NCBI RefSeq assembly: GCF_000511355.1
Contig: NC_023135.1
Location: forward strand, 3,958,838-4,022,837
Reading direction: 5' to 3'
Length of the DNA stretch: 64,000 nt
From: Leisingera methylohalidivorans DSM 14336
GTDB taxonomy: Bacteria > Pseudomonadota > Alphaproteobacteria > Rhodobacterales > Rhodobacteraceae
The position numbers and the translations under genes are program-made. Shown here piece after piece: positions 57,289 through 64,000 of the stretch. The notes under the pieces were generated by a model. That model saw nothing but the letters and a program-made list of their open reading frames with translations, made no database searches and was not told the origin of the DNA. Position 1 is the stretch's first letter. Every line of letters starts with the position of its first letter.

Positions 57289-57352
57289 ATCTTTCTTCTG
57301 GCCGAGGCATTGCTGGGCCATCCGCTGTATTTTTTGGAGATCCTCTGTAGCC

Positions 57353-58018
57353 ATGGCGCGCCTTTATCACGTTCCCCTGTCCCCGTTTTGCCGCAAGGTG
57401 CGGCTGTCACTGGCGGAAAAGAAAATCGAGGTGGAACTGGTCGAGGAGCGCTATTGGGAGCAGGATGCTGATTTTCTGCGCCGCAACCCGGCGGCAAAGA
57501 TCCCGGTGATCCGCCTAGATGGCAAGATGATGTCCGAAAGCGCGGCGATCTGCGAATATCTGGAAGAAACCCGGCCTGAGCCATGCTTGATGCCCCGCGA
57601 TGCTGAGGGCCGCTATGAAATGCGCCGGCTGGTCAGCTGGTTCGACGACAAGTTCCACAGCGAGGTGACCTCGAAGCTGCTGTATGAGCGGGTGAACAAG
57701 AAAATTACCGGCGAAGGCTATCCTGACAGCCGCAATGTGAAGGCCGGCGCCAAGGCGATCAAGTACCATCTGGATTACATGGCCTGGTTGCTGGACCATC
57801 GGCGCTGGCTGGCAGGGGACATGATGACACTGGCGGATTTTGCAGCGGCGGCGCATCTGTCGTCTCTGGACTACATCTCGGATGTGGACTGGAACCGCTC
57901 GGCAGTGGTCAAAGACTGGTACGCCAAGATCAAGTCTCGGCCTGCGTTCCGGTCGATCCTGGCGGATCAGGTGCCTGGGTTCCGGCCGCCGCCGCATTAC
58001 ACCGACTTGGATTTCTGA
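57353..58018 (+). CDS. Glutathione S-transferase family protein
   Basis: A 221-residue GST with an N-terminal thioredoxin-like domain ([19 protein letters not shown], residues 5-23, carrying [24 protein letters not shown], where S-E-S-A binds glutathione) and an all-helical C-terminal domain from about residue 90. The GST gene just before queG is a recurrent pairing in Rhodobacterales. The substrate is unknown. Confidence 0.9.
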   Translation: MARLYHVPLSPFCRKVRLSLAEKKIEVELVEERYWEQDADFLRRNPAAKIPVIRLDGKMMSESAAICEYLEETRPEPCLMPRDAEGRYEMRRLVSWFDDKFHSEVTSKLLYERVNKKITGEGYPDSRNVKAGAKAIKYHLDYMAWLLDHRRWLAGDMMTLADFAAAAHLSSLDYISDVDWNRSAVVKDWYAKIKSRPAFRSILADQVPGFRPPPHYTDLDF

Positions 58019-58030
58019 TAGGACGGAACA

Positions 58031-58094
58031 GGGGCGCTGCCCCTCTTGGGCCTTTGGCCCAATTCACCCCGGAGTATTTGGGACCAGAAAGAAG
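58031..58094 (+). repeat. Rhodobacterales-type interspersed intergenic element, copy A
   Basis: A chain of GC-rich hairpins (GGGGCGCTGCCCC at 58031-58043, GGGCCTTTGGCCC at 58048-58060) is followed by the core CCCCGGAGTATTTGGGACC-AGAAAGAAG that abuts the queG ATG. A related core occurs at 61251-61284. Elements of this form are, to my knowledge, scattered through many Rhodobacteraceae genomes between genes. Confidence 0.7.
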
Positions 58095-59132
58095 ATGAGT
58101 GCTGCGTTGAAAGAACGGCTGGTGTCCCAGGCGCTGGCGGAGGGGTTTGTCTCTTGCAGAATATGCCGCCCGTGGGATGTGCCGCAAGTTCCTGCGCGGC
58201 TGCAGGCGTTTCTGGACGCTGGATACCACGGGCAGATGGGCTGGATGGCAGAACGGACCGCATGGCGTAGCGATCCGGCACAGCTGTGGCCCGAAGCGCA
58301 GTCGGTGATCATGCTGGCGGAAAGCTATACGCCTGAAGAGGACCCGATGGCGGTTGTGGGGCAATCTGACCGCGGCGCAGTTTCGGTTTACGCTCGCAAC
58401 AAGGACTATCACGATCTGGTCAAGAAACGGCTGAAGCGGCTGGCGCGCTGGCTGATTGCAGTGGCGGCAGAGCCTTGCGAAGTGAAGGTATTTGTGGATA
58501 CCGCGCCAGTACCGGAAAAAGCGCTGGGCATGGCGGCGGGCCTGGGCTGGCAGGGAAAGCATAGCAATCTGGTTAGTAGGGATTGGGGCAACTGGGCCTT
58601 TTTAGGCTCTGTTTTTACTACGCTAGAGTTGCCTGCGGATGCGGCTGAGCCGGACCGCTGCGGGTCGTGCCGGGCTTGTCTGGACAGCTGCCCGACGGAT
58701 GCCTTCCCGGCCCCTTACCAAGTCGATGCCCGGCGCTGTATTTCCTACCTCACCATCGAGCACAAGGGGCCGGTGGAGGAAGAACTGCGCGCCAAACTGG
58801 GCAACCGGATCTATGGCTGCGATGATTGTCTGGCGGCCTGCCCCTGGAACAAGTTTGCCGTTGCAGCAAGTGACATGCGCTATGCTGCGCGGGACGAGCT
58901 TAAGGCGCCGAAACTAGCGGAACTGGCCGCCTTGGATGATGCGGAATTCCGGGCGATGTTTGCTGGTTCTCCCATCAAGCGGATCGGGCGCAACCGGTTT
59001 GTGCGCAATGTCTTGTATGCGATTGGCAATTCTGGCTTGCCGGAACTGCGAAAGGTGGCGCGGGGCCTGACGCAGGATCCGGATGCTGCGGTGGCAGATG
59101 CGGCGGCTTGGGCGGTTCAAAGGCTTTCGTGA
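58095..59132 (+). CDS. queG: Epoxyqueuosine reductase QueG
   Basis: QueG reduces epoxyqueuosine to queuosine in tRNA wobble position 34 using a cobalamin cofactor and two 4Fe-4S clusters. The 345-residue protein begins [18 protein letters not shown] at ATG 58095. The ferredoxin-like cluster cysteines are in [13 protein letters not shown] and [15 protein letters not shown], with [13 protein letters not shown] between. A C-terminal HEAT-like tail is present. Confidence 0.95.
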   Translation: MSAALKERLVSQALAEGFVSCRICRPWDVPQVPARLQAFLDAGYHGQMGWMAERTAWRSDPAQLWPEAQSVIMLAESYTPEEDPMAVVGQSDRGAVSVYARNKDYHDLVKKRLKRLARWLIAVAAEPCEVKVFVDTAPVPEKALGMAAGLGWQGKHSNLVSRDWGNWAFLGSVFTTLELPADAAEPDRCGSCRACLDSCPTDAFPAPYQVDARRCISYLTIEHKGPVEEELRAKLGNRIYGCDDCLAACPWNKFAVAASDMRYAARDELKAPKLAELAALDDAEFRAMFAGSPIKRIGRNRFVRNVLYAIGNSGLPELRKVARGLTQDPDAAVADAAAWAVQRLS

Positions 59133-59204
59133 CGCAAACAGGATGGACGCGGCGAAAATAGGCGTTAGACCCGTTCCGGCGAACAGAGGCGGAAAGGACC
59201 GGGC

Positions 59205-61211
59205 ATGGCGCTTTTGCTGGGTGTGGATACAGGCGGAACCTATACAGATGCGGTGCTGATCCGCGACGAAAAGGAGGTGATCGCCACCGCCAAATCGCTG
59301 ACAACGCGCCAGGATCTGGCAATCGGCGTGGGCGGCGCGATCCGCGCCGTGCTGGACCAGTCCGGCGTGACGCCGGAGCAGGTATCGCTGGCCGCACTCT
59401 CCACCACGCTGGCCACCAATGCGCTGGTTGAGGGCCAGGGCGGCCGGGTGGCACTGATCTATATTGGGTTTTCCGACAACGACCTGGACCGGCACGGGCT
59501 GAAGGATGCCCTGAAGGGCGACCCGGCGCTGGTGCTGGCCGGCGGCCACACCTATGCGGGCAGCGAGGCGGCGCCGCTGGATGCTGTGGCGCTGGAAGCG
59601 TTCTTGCAAACCGAAGGGCCGGGGGTGACGGGGTTCGCGGTGGCTGGTGTTTTTGCCACCCGCAATCCGGCGCATGAGATTGAGGCAGCGCGTATTATCC
59701 ATGAGATGACTGGCGCGCCAGTGACCTGTTCGCACCAGTTGTCGGCCAAGCTGAATGGGCCCAAGCGGGCGGTGACAGCGGTGCTGAATGCGCGGCTGAT
59801 CGGGATGATCGACCGGCTGATCGGCCGGGCGCAGGACACGCTGCGGGATTTGGGCATCGAGGCCCCGATGATGGTGGTGCGCGGCGACGGGGCGCTGATG
59901 AGCGGCGAACAGGCGCGGGAGCGGCCGATTGAAACGATCCTGTCAGGGCCTGCGGCATCGATCGTGGGCGCGCGCTGGATGACTGGTGTTGAGCATGCGC
60001 TGGTCAGCGACATAGGCGGCACCACCACCGATGTGGCGCTGATCAAGGATGGCAAGCCGGCGATTGATCCGGCAGGCGCGCGGGTCGGCGCGTTCCGCAC
60101 CATGGTAGAGGCGGTGGCGATGCGCACCACAGGTCTTGGTGGTGACAGCCAAGTGCATCTGACCACCAGCGGCCTCGCGGGAGGTTTGACGCTTGGCCCG
60201 CGCCGCGTGGTTCCGGTCTCGCTGATCGCCTCGGAAGCACCGGAAGTGGTGCATGCAGCGCTGGACGCGCAATTGCGTGCCAGTACCATCGGCGAGCATG
60301 ACGGGCGATTTGTTCGCGCGGTGCCGGGCGTGCCGGTCGCGGGCCTCAGCGAGCGCGAGGCGGGACTGCTGGCGCGGATCGGGATGCATGTGCATCCTCT
60401 GGGGCAAATCTTGCGCACCCGGATGGAGCATGGCTCGTTGAACCGGCTGGTGGATCGCGGGCTGGTGCAGGTGTCGGGGGTGACGCCGTCGGATGCCAGC
60501 CATGTGCTGGGCCGGGCTGATGCCTGGGACCGGGAGGCGGCCGAGAAGGCGCTGACGGTTTTCGCCCGCCGTCGGGTGGGCAGCGGCGACATGGTGGCAA
60601 AGGATGCCGCGGGGCTGGCGCAGATGATCATCGATCAGCTCACGGAACAAACCGCTTTGACTTTGTTAGAGTCTGCTTTTGCCGAGGAAGCTGAAAGCTT
60701 CGGCCTGCCGGAAAACGAGTTGGCGCGGCATGTGTTGATGCAGCGCGCGCTGGCGGGTCACCGCGGATTGGTTGCGATGGAAGCATCGGTGAATGTGGAT
60801 GTGGTGGGGCTAGGCGCCTCGGCGCACAGTTACTACCCGGCGGTGGGCGAGCGGCTTCACTGCAACATGATCCTTCCCCAGCATGCGGGGGTTGCCAATG
60901 CGATTGGCGCCGTAGTCGGCAGGATCACTATGCGGCGCAGCGGAACCGTGACGGTCCCCGCTGAGGGCAAATTCCGCGTCCATCTCGAAAGCGGGCCGGT
61001 GGATTATCAAGCATCCGGCGAGGCGCTGAAGGTGCTGGAGGCCGCCCTTGCCGAGGAAGCGCGGGGCGCGGCGGAAGAGGCCGGCGCGAAAGACATCCAT
61101 GTGCATGTGGAGCGTGATATCCGCACGGCGCAGGTGGAGGCGCGGGAGGTGTTTGTCGAAGGCACGCTGACAGTAGAAGCCAGCGGACGCCCGCGGGTGG
61201 CGCACGGTTGA
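59205..61211 (+). CDS. Hydantoinase/oxoprolinase family protein (HyuA-type)
   Basis: A 668-residue ASKHA-fold hydrolase of the hydantoinase A/5-oxoprolinase family. The N-terminal LGVDTGGTYTDAVLI (5-19), LSTTLATNALVEGQGG, HQLSAKLNGPKRAVTAVLNA and the second ATP-site motif ALVSDIGGTTTDVALI (about residue 265-280) are visible. No HyuB-like partner lies next to it, which is unusual because ATP-dependent hydantoinases and acetone carboxylases usually have one. The substrate is unknown. Confidence 0.88.
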   Translation: MALLLGVDTGGTYTDAVLIRDEKEVIATAKSLTTRQDLAIGVGGAIRAVLDQSGVTPEQVSLAALSTTLATNALVEGQGGRVALIYIGFSDNDLDRHGLKDALKGDPALVLAGGHTYAGSEAAPLDAVALEAFLQTEGPGVTGFAVAGVFATRNPAHEIEAARIIHEMTGAPVTCSHQLSAKLNGPKRAVTAVLNARLIGMIDRLIGRAQDTLRDLGIEAPMMVVRGDGALMSGEQARERPIETILSGPAASIVGARWMTGVEHALVSDIGGTTTDVALIKDGKPAIDPAGARVGAFRTMVEAVAMRTTGLGGDSQVHLTTSGLAGGLTLGPRRVVPVSLIASEAPEVVHAALDAQLRASTIGEHDGRFVRAVPGVPVAGLSEREAGLLARIGMHVHPLGQILRTRMEHGSLNRLVDRGLVQVSGVTPSDASHVLGRADAWDREAAEKALTVFARRRVGSGDMVAKDAAGLAQMIIDQLTEQTALTLLESAFAEEAESFGLPENELARHVLMQRALAGHRGLVAMEASVNVDVVGLGASAHSYYPAVGERLHCNMILPQHAGVANAIGAVVGRITMRRSGTVTVPAEGKFRVHLESGPVDYQASGEALKVLEAALAEEARGAAEEAGAKDIHVHVERDIRTAQVEAREVFVEGTLTVEASGRPRVAHG

Positions 61212-61250
61212 AGCTGGTTAGAGTGAAGCGGGTTTGAGGGAGAATCCGCT

Positions 61251-61284
61251 GCCTCCGGCGGGAATATTTTTGACCGGAAAGAAG
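61251..61284 (+). repeat. Rhodobacterales-type interspersed intergenic element, copy B
   Basis: The core GCCTCCGGCGGGAATATTTT followed by TGACCGGAAAGAAG resembles the element before queG (58067-58094), sharing the CCGG/TATTT/GACC/GAAAGAAG layout. It lies between the hydantoinase gene and the msrA terminator. Confidence 0.7.
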
Positions 61285-61312
61285 TGGCTGGCCGGGGCGG
61301 ATGCCGCGCAGG

Positions 61313-61338
61313 AAAAAGCCCCGCCGGTGCGGGCGGGG
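61313..61338 (-). terminator. Rho-independent terminator of msrBA
   Basis: Read on the minus strand, CCCCGCC and GGCGGGG form a 7-bp stem followed by CTTTTT, 22 bp after the msrA stop. Confidence 0.85.
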
Positions 61339-61360
61339 TTGAAGATGCCTATGTGTGGCT

Positions 61361-61876
61361 CTATTCCGCAGCAGCACCCCGTTTAGGCAGCACCCAATCG
61401 GGGCGCGCGAAATGGCAGGTGTAACCGCTCGGCAGCCGCTGCAGGTAGTCCTGGTGCTCGGGCTCGGCTTCCCAGAAATCGCCCTCGGGTTCCAATTCGG
61501 TGACAACCTTGCCGGGCCAGATACCGGAGGCATCGACATCGGCTATCGTGTCCTCTGCCACAGCCTTTTGGGCCGCATCCGTATAATAGATCGCCGAGCG
61601 GTAGCTGGCACCCAGATCATTGCCTTGACGGTTCAGCGTGGTCGGGTCGTGGATCTGGAAAAAGAACTCCAGTATCTCCCGGTATGATGTGACGGCGGGG
61701 TCGAAGATGATCTCAATGCCTTCGGCATGGGTGCCGTGGTTCTTGTAAGTGGCGTTGGGCACATCCCCGCCAGTATAACCGACGCGGGTGCTGATGACGC
61801 CGGGACGCTTGCGGATCAGTTCCTGCATGCCCCAGAAACAGCCGCCTGCCAGGACGGCGCGTTCAGTTGTGCTCAT
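61361..61876 (-). CDS. msrA: Peptide-methionine (S)-S-oxide reductase MsrA
   Basis: MsrA repairs the S epimer of methionine sulfoxide using thioredoxin. The 171-residue protein has the catalytic [10 protein letters not shown] (C13), followed by [12 protein letters not shown] and the NPTY-like [23 protein letters not shown] segment. It lies downstream of msrB and overlaps it by 4 bp, so the two are an operon ending at a terminator. Confidence 0.96.
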   Translation of the reverse strand: MSTTERAVLAGGCFWGMQELIRKRPGVISTRVGYTGGDVPNATYKNHGTHAEGIEIIFDPAVTSYREILEFFFQIHDPTTLNRQGNDLGASYRSAIYYTDAAQKAVAEDTIADVDASGIWPGKVVTELEPEGDFWEAEPEHQDYLQRLPSGYTCHFARPDWVLPKRGAAAE

Positions 61877-62322
61877 TTTCCGGCCTCCACTTGATTGATG
61901 TAGGCGCCATAGCCCTCTGCTTCCATATCGTCCAGGTGGACAAAGCGCAGCGACGCCGAGTTGATGCAGTAGCGCAGGCCGCCGCGGTCCATCGGCCCGT
62001 CGGGGAAGACATGGCCGAGGTGGCTGTCGCCATGGGTGGAGCGGACTTCGGTGCGGATCATGCCGAGGGTGCGGTCCTCCAGCTCCTGAACATGCGCGGT
62101 CTCAATAGGTTTGGTGAAGCTGGGCCAGCCGCAGCCGCTCTCGTATTTGTCCGAGGAGGCAAACAGCGGTTCGCCCGATACGATGTCCACATAGATGCCC
62201 GGCGCTTTGTTATGCAGCAGCTTGCCGGTACCGGGGCGCTCGGTGCCCGCATTCTGGGTCACATAATATGCTTCCTCCGAAAGGGCGGCAATGGCGTCCG
62301 GGGTCTTGGTGTATTTTGTCAT
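61873..62322 (-). CDS. msrB: Peptide-methionine (R)-S-oxide reductase MsrB
   Basis: MsrB reduces the R epimer of methionine sulfoxide. From ATG 62322 (GGGAGGA upstream) it is 149 residues, with [28 protein letters not shown] and the catalytic cysteine in [11 protein letters not shown] (about residue 123). The paired CxxC motifs that bind structural zinc in many MsrB proteins are absent, so this is the zinc-free type. It is cotranscribed with msrA. Confidence 0.95.
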   Translation of the reverse strand: MTKYTKTPDAIAALSEEAYYVTQNAGTERPGTGKLLHNKAPGIYVDIVSGEPLFASSDKYESGCGWPSFTKPIETAHVQELEDRTLGMIRTEVRSTHGDSHLGHVFPDGPMDRGGLRYCINSASLRFVHLDDMEAEGYGAYINQVEAGK

Positions 62323-62431
62323 GGTGTCCTCCCGCCTGTTCGCGTTGCTGCAGAACATGGGGTGTGCGGGTGCAAATGCAAAGCCCTGTTACAGGCGGCT
62401 CGCAAAGCCGTGTGCCGGGGGGCGGGTCTGG

Positions 62432-62995
62432 TCAGGCGGCAAAGGCGCCGGCCAGATCCCCGGGCAGGTCGAACTCTGTCAGCACCCGTGCGCGGGCCTC
62501 CGGCGACATTTTGCGGGCGGTTTTTTTGACGATGCGCTGCACCTTCTCCGCGGGGTGTTTGGCGGCGAAGGGGGCAAAATACCACTTCAGGAAGACAAAG
62601 CAAATGATGTCCTCCAGTGCCTGCACCTGGTCGTCGCGCTTAATGCCCTCCTTGCGCAGCATCCTGGCGGCGGCGTCTGTATCGTCTGCGCCATAGCCTG
62701 CCTCTTGCATCAGGTCAGTGACCACCCGAGCATGGTGTTCGGCCTCGGCCTTGCGCCAGGCGAGATAGCCGGCGCGGCCTTCAGGGAAGCTGCTGCGTTG
62801 CAGCTTCCAGCGCTCCACATGCTGGCCGCGGGCGGCGATCTGCAGTGCGTCAGGAGCATCGGGAAACAGGCGCAGCTGCTGTTCGCTCATACGTTGGCCG
62901 TAAAGCAGTGCGGCAGGCTGCCCGTCTTCCTGGTTGGGGTCCTGGGTGTTGGCGGCGTCGATGGCCGCAAGCACTTTGGTCAATTGCGCGCTCAT
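62432..62995 (-). CDS. DUF4202 domain protein
   Basis: A 187-residue DUF4202 protein (AIDAANTQDPNQEDGQPAALLYGQRMSEQ, ARGQHVERWKLQRSSFPEGRAGYLAWR and HHARVVTDLMQEAGYG). The conserved His, Glu and Arg residues resemble an HD-like metal site (DVQALEDIICFVFLKWYF), but no activity is known. It lies between msrB and a DMT transporter on the same strand. Confidence 0.87.
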   Translation of the reverse strand: MSAQLTKVLAAIDAANTQDPNQEDGQPAALLYGQRMSEQQLRLFPDAPDALQIAARGQHVERWKLQRSSFPEGRAGYLAWRKAEAEHHARVVTDLMQEAGYGADDTDAAARMLRKEGIKRDDQVQALEDIICFVFLKWYFAPFAAKHPAEKVQRIVKKTARKMSPEARARVLTEFDLPGDLAGAFAA

Positions 62996-63105
62996 GCCGC
63001 GTCCTCCTGCTGGGTTTCTGCGGATCAGAGTAAAGCGGAAGCGCGGAAGGTTGCAACGGTCCGGGCGCCGTCAGGCGTGCCGGGCCCAGCCGGCATACAC
63101 CGGCA

Positions 63106-64000
63106 TCAGCCCGGTTTTGCTTCGCGGGACAGCGCCGTTGGCGGCTCGGCGGGCTGGCGGGCAAGCTGAACAGCGAGAATACCAGCAGTGACAATGGCCA
63201 CGCCCAGCACATCCATCGGACCGAGTTTTTCACCCAGCAATATACTGGCCACAGCGACGCCAAAAACCGGGTTGAGGAAGTGGAAAGTGGCGGCCCGCAC
63301 CGCGCCGATGCGGTTCAGCAGCATCACCCAGATGAGGGTGGCCATCAGGCCCGGCACCACTGTGGTATATGTAAAGGCCAGCGCCAGCCGCAGGGTGGGG
63401 CGCACAAAGATCTCCTCGGTCAGCGGGGCGGCCGCAAACAGGATGGCAGAGCCGATTAGCATCTGCAGCCCCACCACCATCATGAAATTGCCGCCTGACG
63501 TGGCGCCGCGCAAGGCAAGCGTCGCCGCGGTCAGCGCCAGTACGCCTATGACGCAGAGGAATACCCCGAACATGTCGACGCCGGCACCAAGACGGGTGCC
63601 CATGATCATTGCCACGCCGAGGATGCCTGCCGCCAGTCCGGCGTAACCCAGGGGGCGCAGGCGTTCACCGAACAGCGCCCAGCCCGCCAGCGCGACCAGC
63701 AACGGCATGGTGGAGGCGATGATCGCGGCCAGCGAGGCCTCAATCCACTGCATGGCAACGAAGTTCAGGCCCAAGTACAGGGCGTTCTGGCAGATGCCGA
63801 AGATTACCGTGGCGCGCCACTGGCCCGGGGTCAGCCGCCAGCTTTGACCGATGGCACGGGCAATGGCGACGCCGATCAGGCCGGAAATCAGGAACCGGAC
63901 AGCAAGCGAGAACAGCGGTGAGGCATCCTGCACGATGATCCGTGCTGACGTGAAGGCCGAAGACCACATCAGGGCAAAAGCCAGCCCCATGGCAATGGCG
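63106..64000 (-). CDS. DMT-superfamily (EamA) transporter, 5' end beyond the window
   Basis: A ten-helix drug/metabolite transporter made of two EamA repeats (first about residues 1-135, with FALMWSSAFTSARIIV; second from about 145, with AATFHFLNPVFGVAVASILLGEK). The reading frame is open to the right edge. The ATG at 63990 would start inside the first helix, so the true start probably lies just outside. Substrate unknown; members export amino acids or metabolites. Confidence 0.88.
   Translation of the reverse strand, partial: AIAMGLAFALMWSSAFTSARIIVQDASPLFSLAVRFLISGLIGVAIARAIGQSWRLTPGQWRATVIFGICQNALYLGLNFVAMQWIEASLAAIIASTMPLLVALAGWALFGERLRPLGYAGLAAGILGVAMIMGTRLGAGVDMFGVFLCVIGVLALTAATLALRGATSGGNFMMVVGLQMLIGSAILFAAAPLTEEIFVRPTLRLALAFTYTTVVPGLMATLIWVMLLNRIGAVRAATFHFLNPVFGVAVASILLGEKLGPMDVLGVAIVTAGILAVQLARQPAEPPTALSREAKPG

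Overview
This window is a contiguous piece of an alphaproteobacterial chromosome. It most likely comes from a marine Roseobacter-group member of the Rhodobacteraceae; Leisingera, Phaeobacter and Ruegeria are plausible but not proven. The basis is high GC content, the gene order mnmE-mnmG-rsmG-parA-parB beside rho, AddAB instead of RecBCD, a RegB/SenC/RegA redox system, the hemD-mic60-hemY arrangement and an AmgK/MurU recycling pair. Almost everything is core housekeeping DNA. Accessory DNA is limited to one decayed insertion element and one decayed globin gene.

Region 1 (1-13.4 kb) looks like the replication-origin neighbourhood. Genes from parB to hemJ run leftwards and genes from maf to dnaQ run rightwards. 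They diverge from a 410-bp gap (9668-10077) carrying several DnaA-box-like 9-mers and an AT-rich stretch. Two perfect 16-bp parS sites lie 3-6 kb away, next to parAB: one inside rsmG and one across the mnmG start. The leftmost genes (rph end, rdgB, hemW, a DUF454 protein) point towards parB. The right arm (maf-aroE-coaE-dnaQ, then secB, fxsA, a Tim44-like protein, mltA, an Smr protein) is the usual alphaproteobacterial origin-proximal set.

Region 2 (16-38.7 kb) holds the HslVU protease with a membrane protein gene between its subunits, a tandem pair of Lin0512-family genes, and a long leftward cluster. That cluster is a PAS-only DivL-like protein, tsaE, amgK, murU, addB, addA and trxA. Next come the divergent regB / senC-regA genes, an HD hydrolase, ahcY and a secreted PRC-barrel protein with a candidate ECF-type promoter.

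Region 3 (38.8-40 kb) is a roughly 1-kb relic of an IS1595/ISXO2-like element. It has 19-bp terminal inverted repeats, a frameshifted and stop-ridden transposase remnant, and an intact oppositely oriented coiled-coil gene.

Region 4 (40-64 kb) returns to core genes: gpsA, tsaD, hemD, mic60 with a 13-unit Glu-Thr repeat, hemY, tRNA-Leu(CAG), a globin pseudogene, a complex I NDUFA9-like gene, uppP, gltD and gltB flanking a GFA gene, mtgA, a GST, queG, a hydantoinase/oxoprolinase, msrA-msrB, a DUF4202 gene and a DMT transporter running off the right edge. No CRISPR array, prophage or defence island is visible. I found no clearly new biological system. The items most worth a second look are the oriC/parS layout, the kinase-less DivL-like protein, the IS relic with its passenger gene, the globin pseudogene and the Lin0512 pair.
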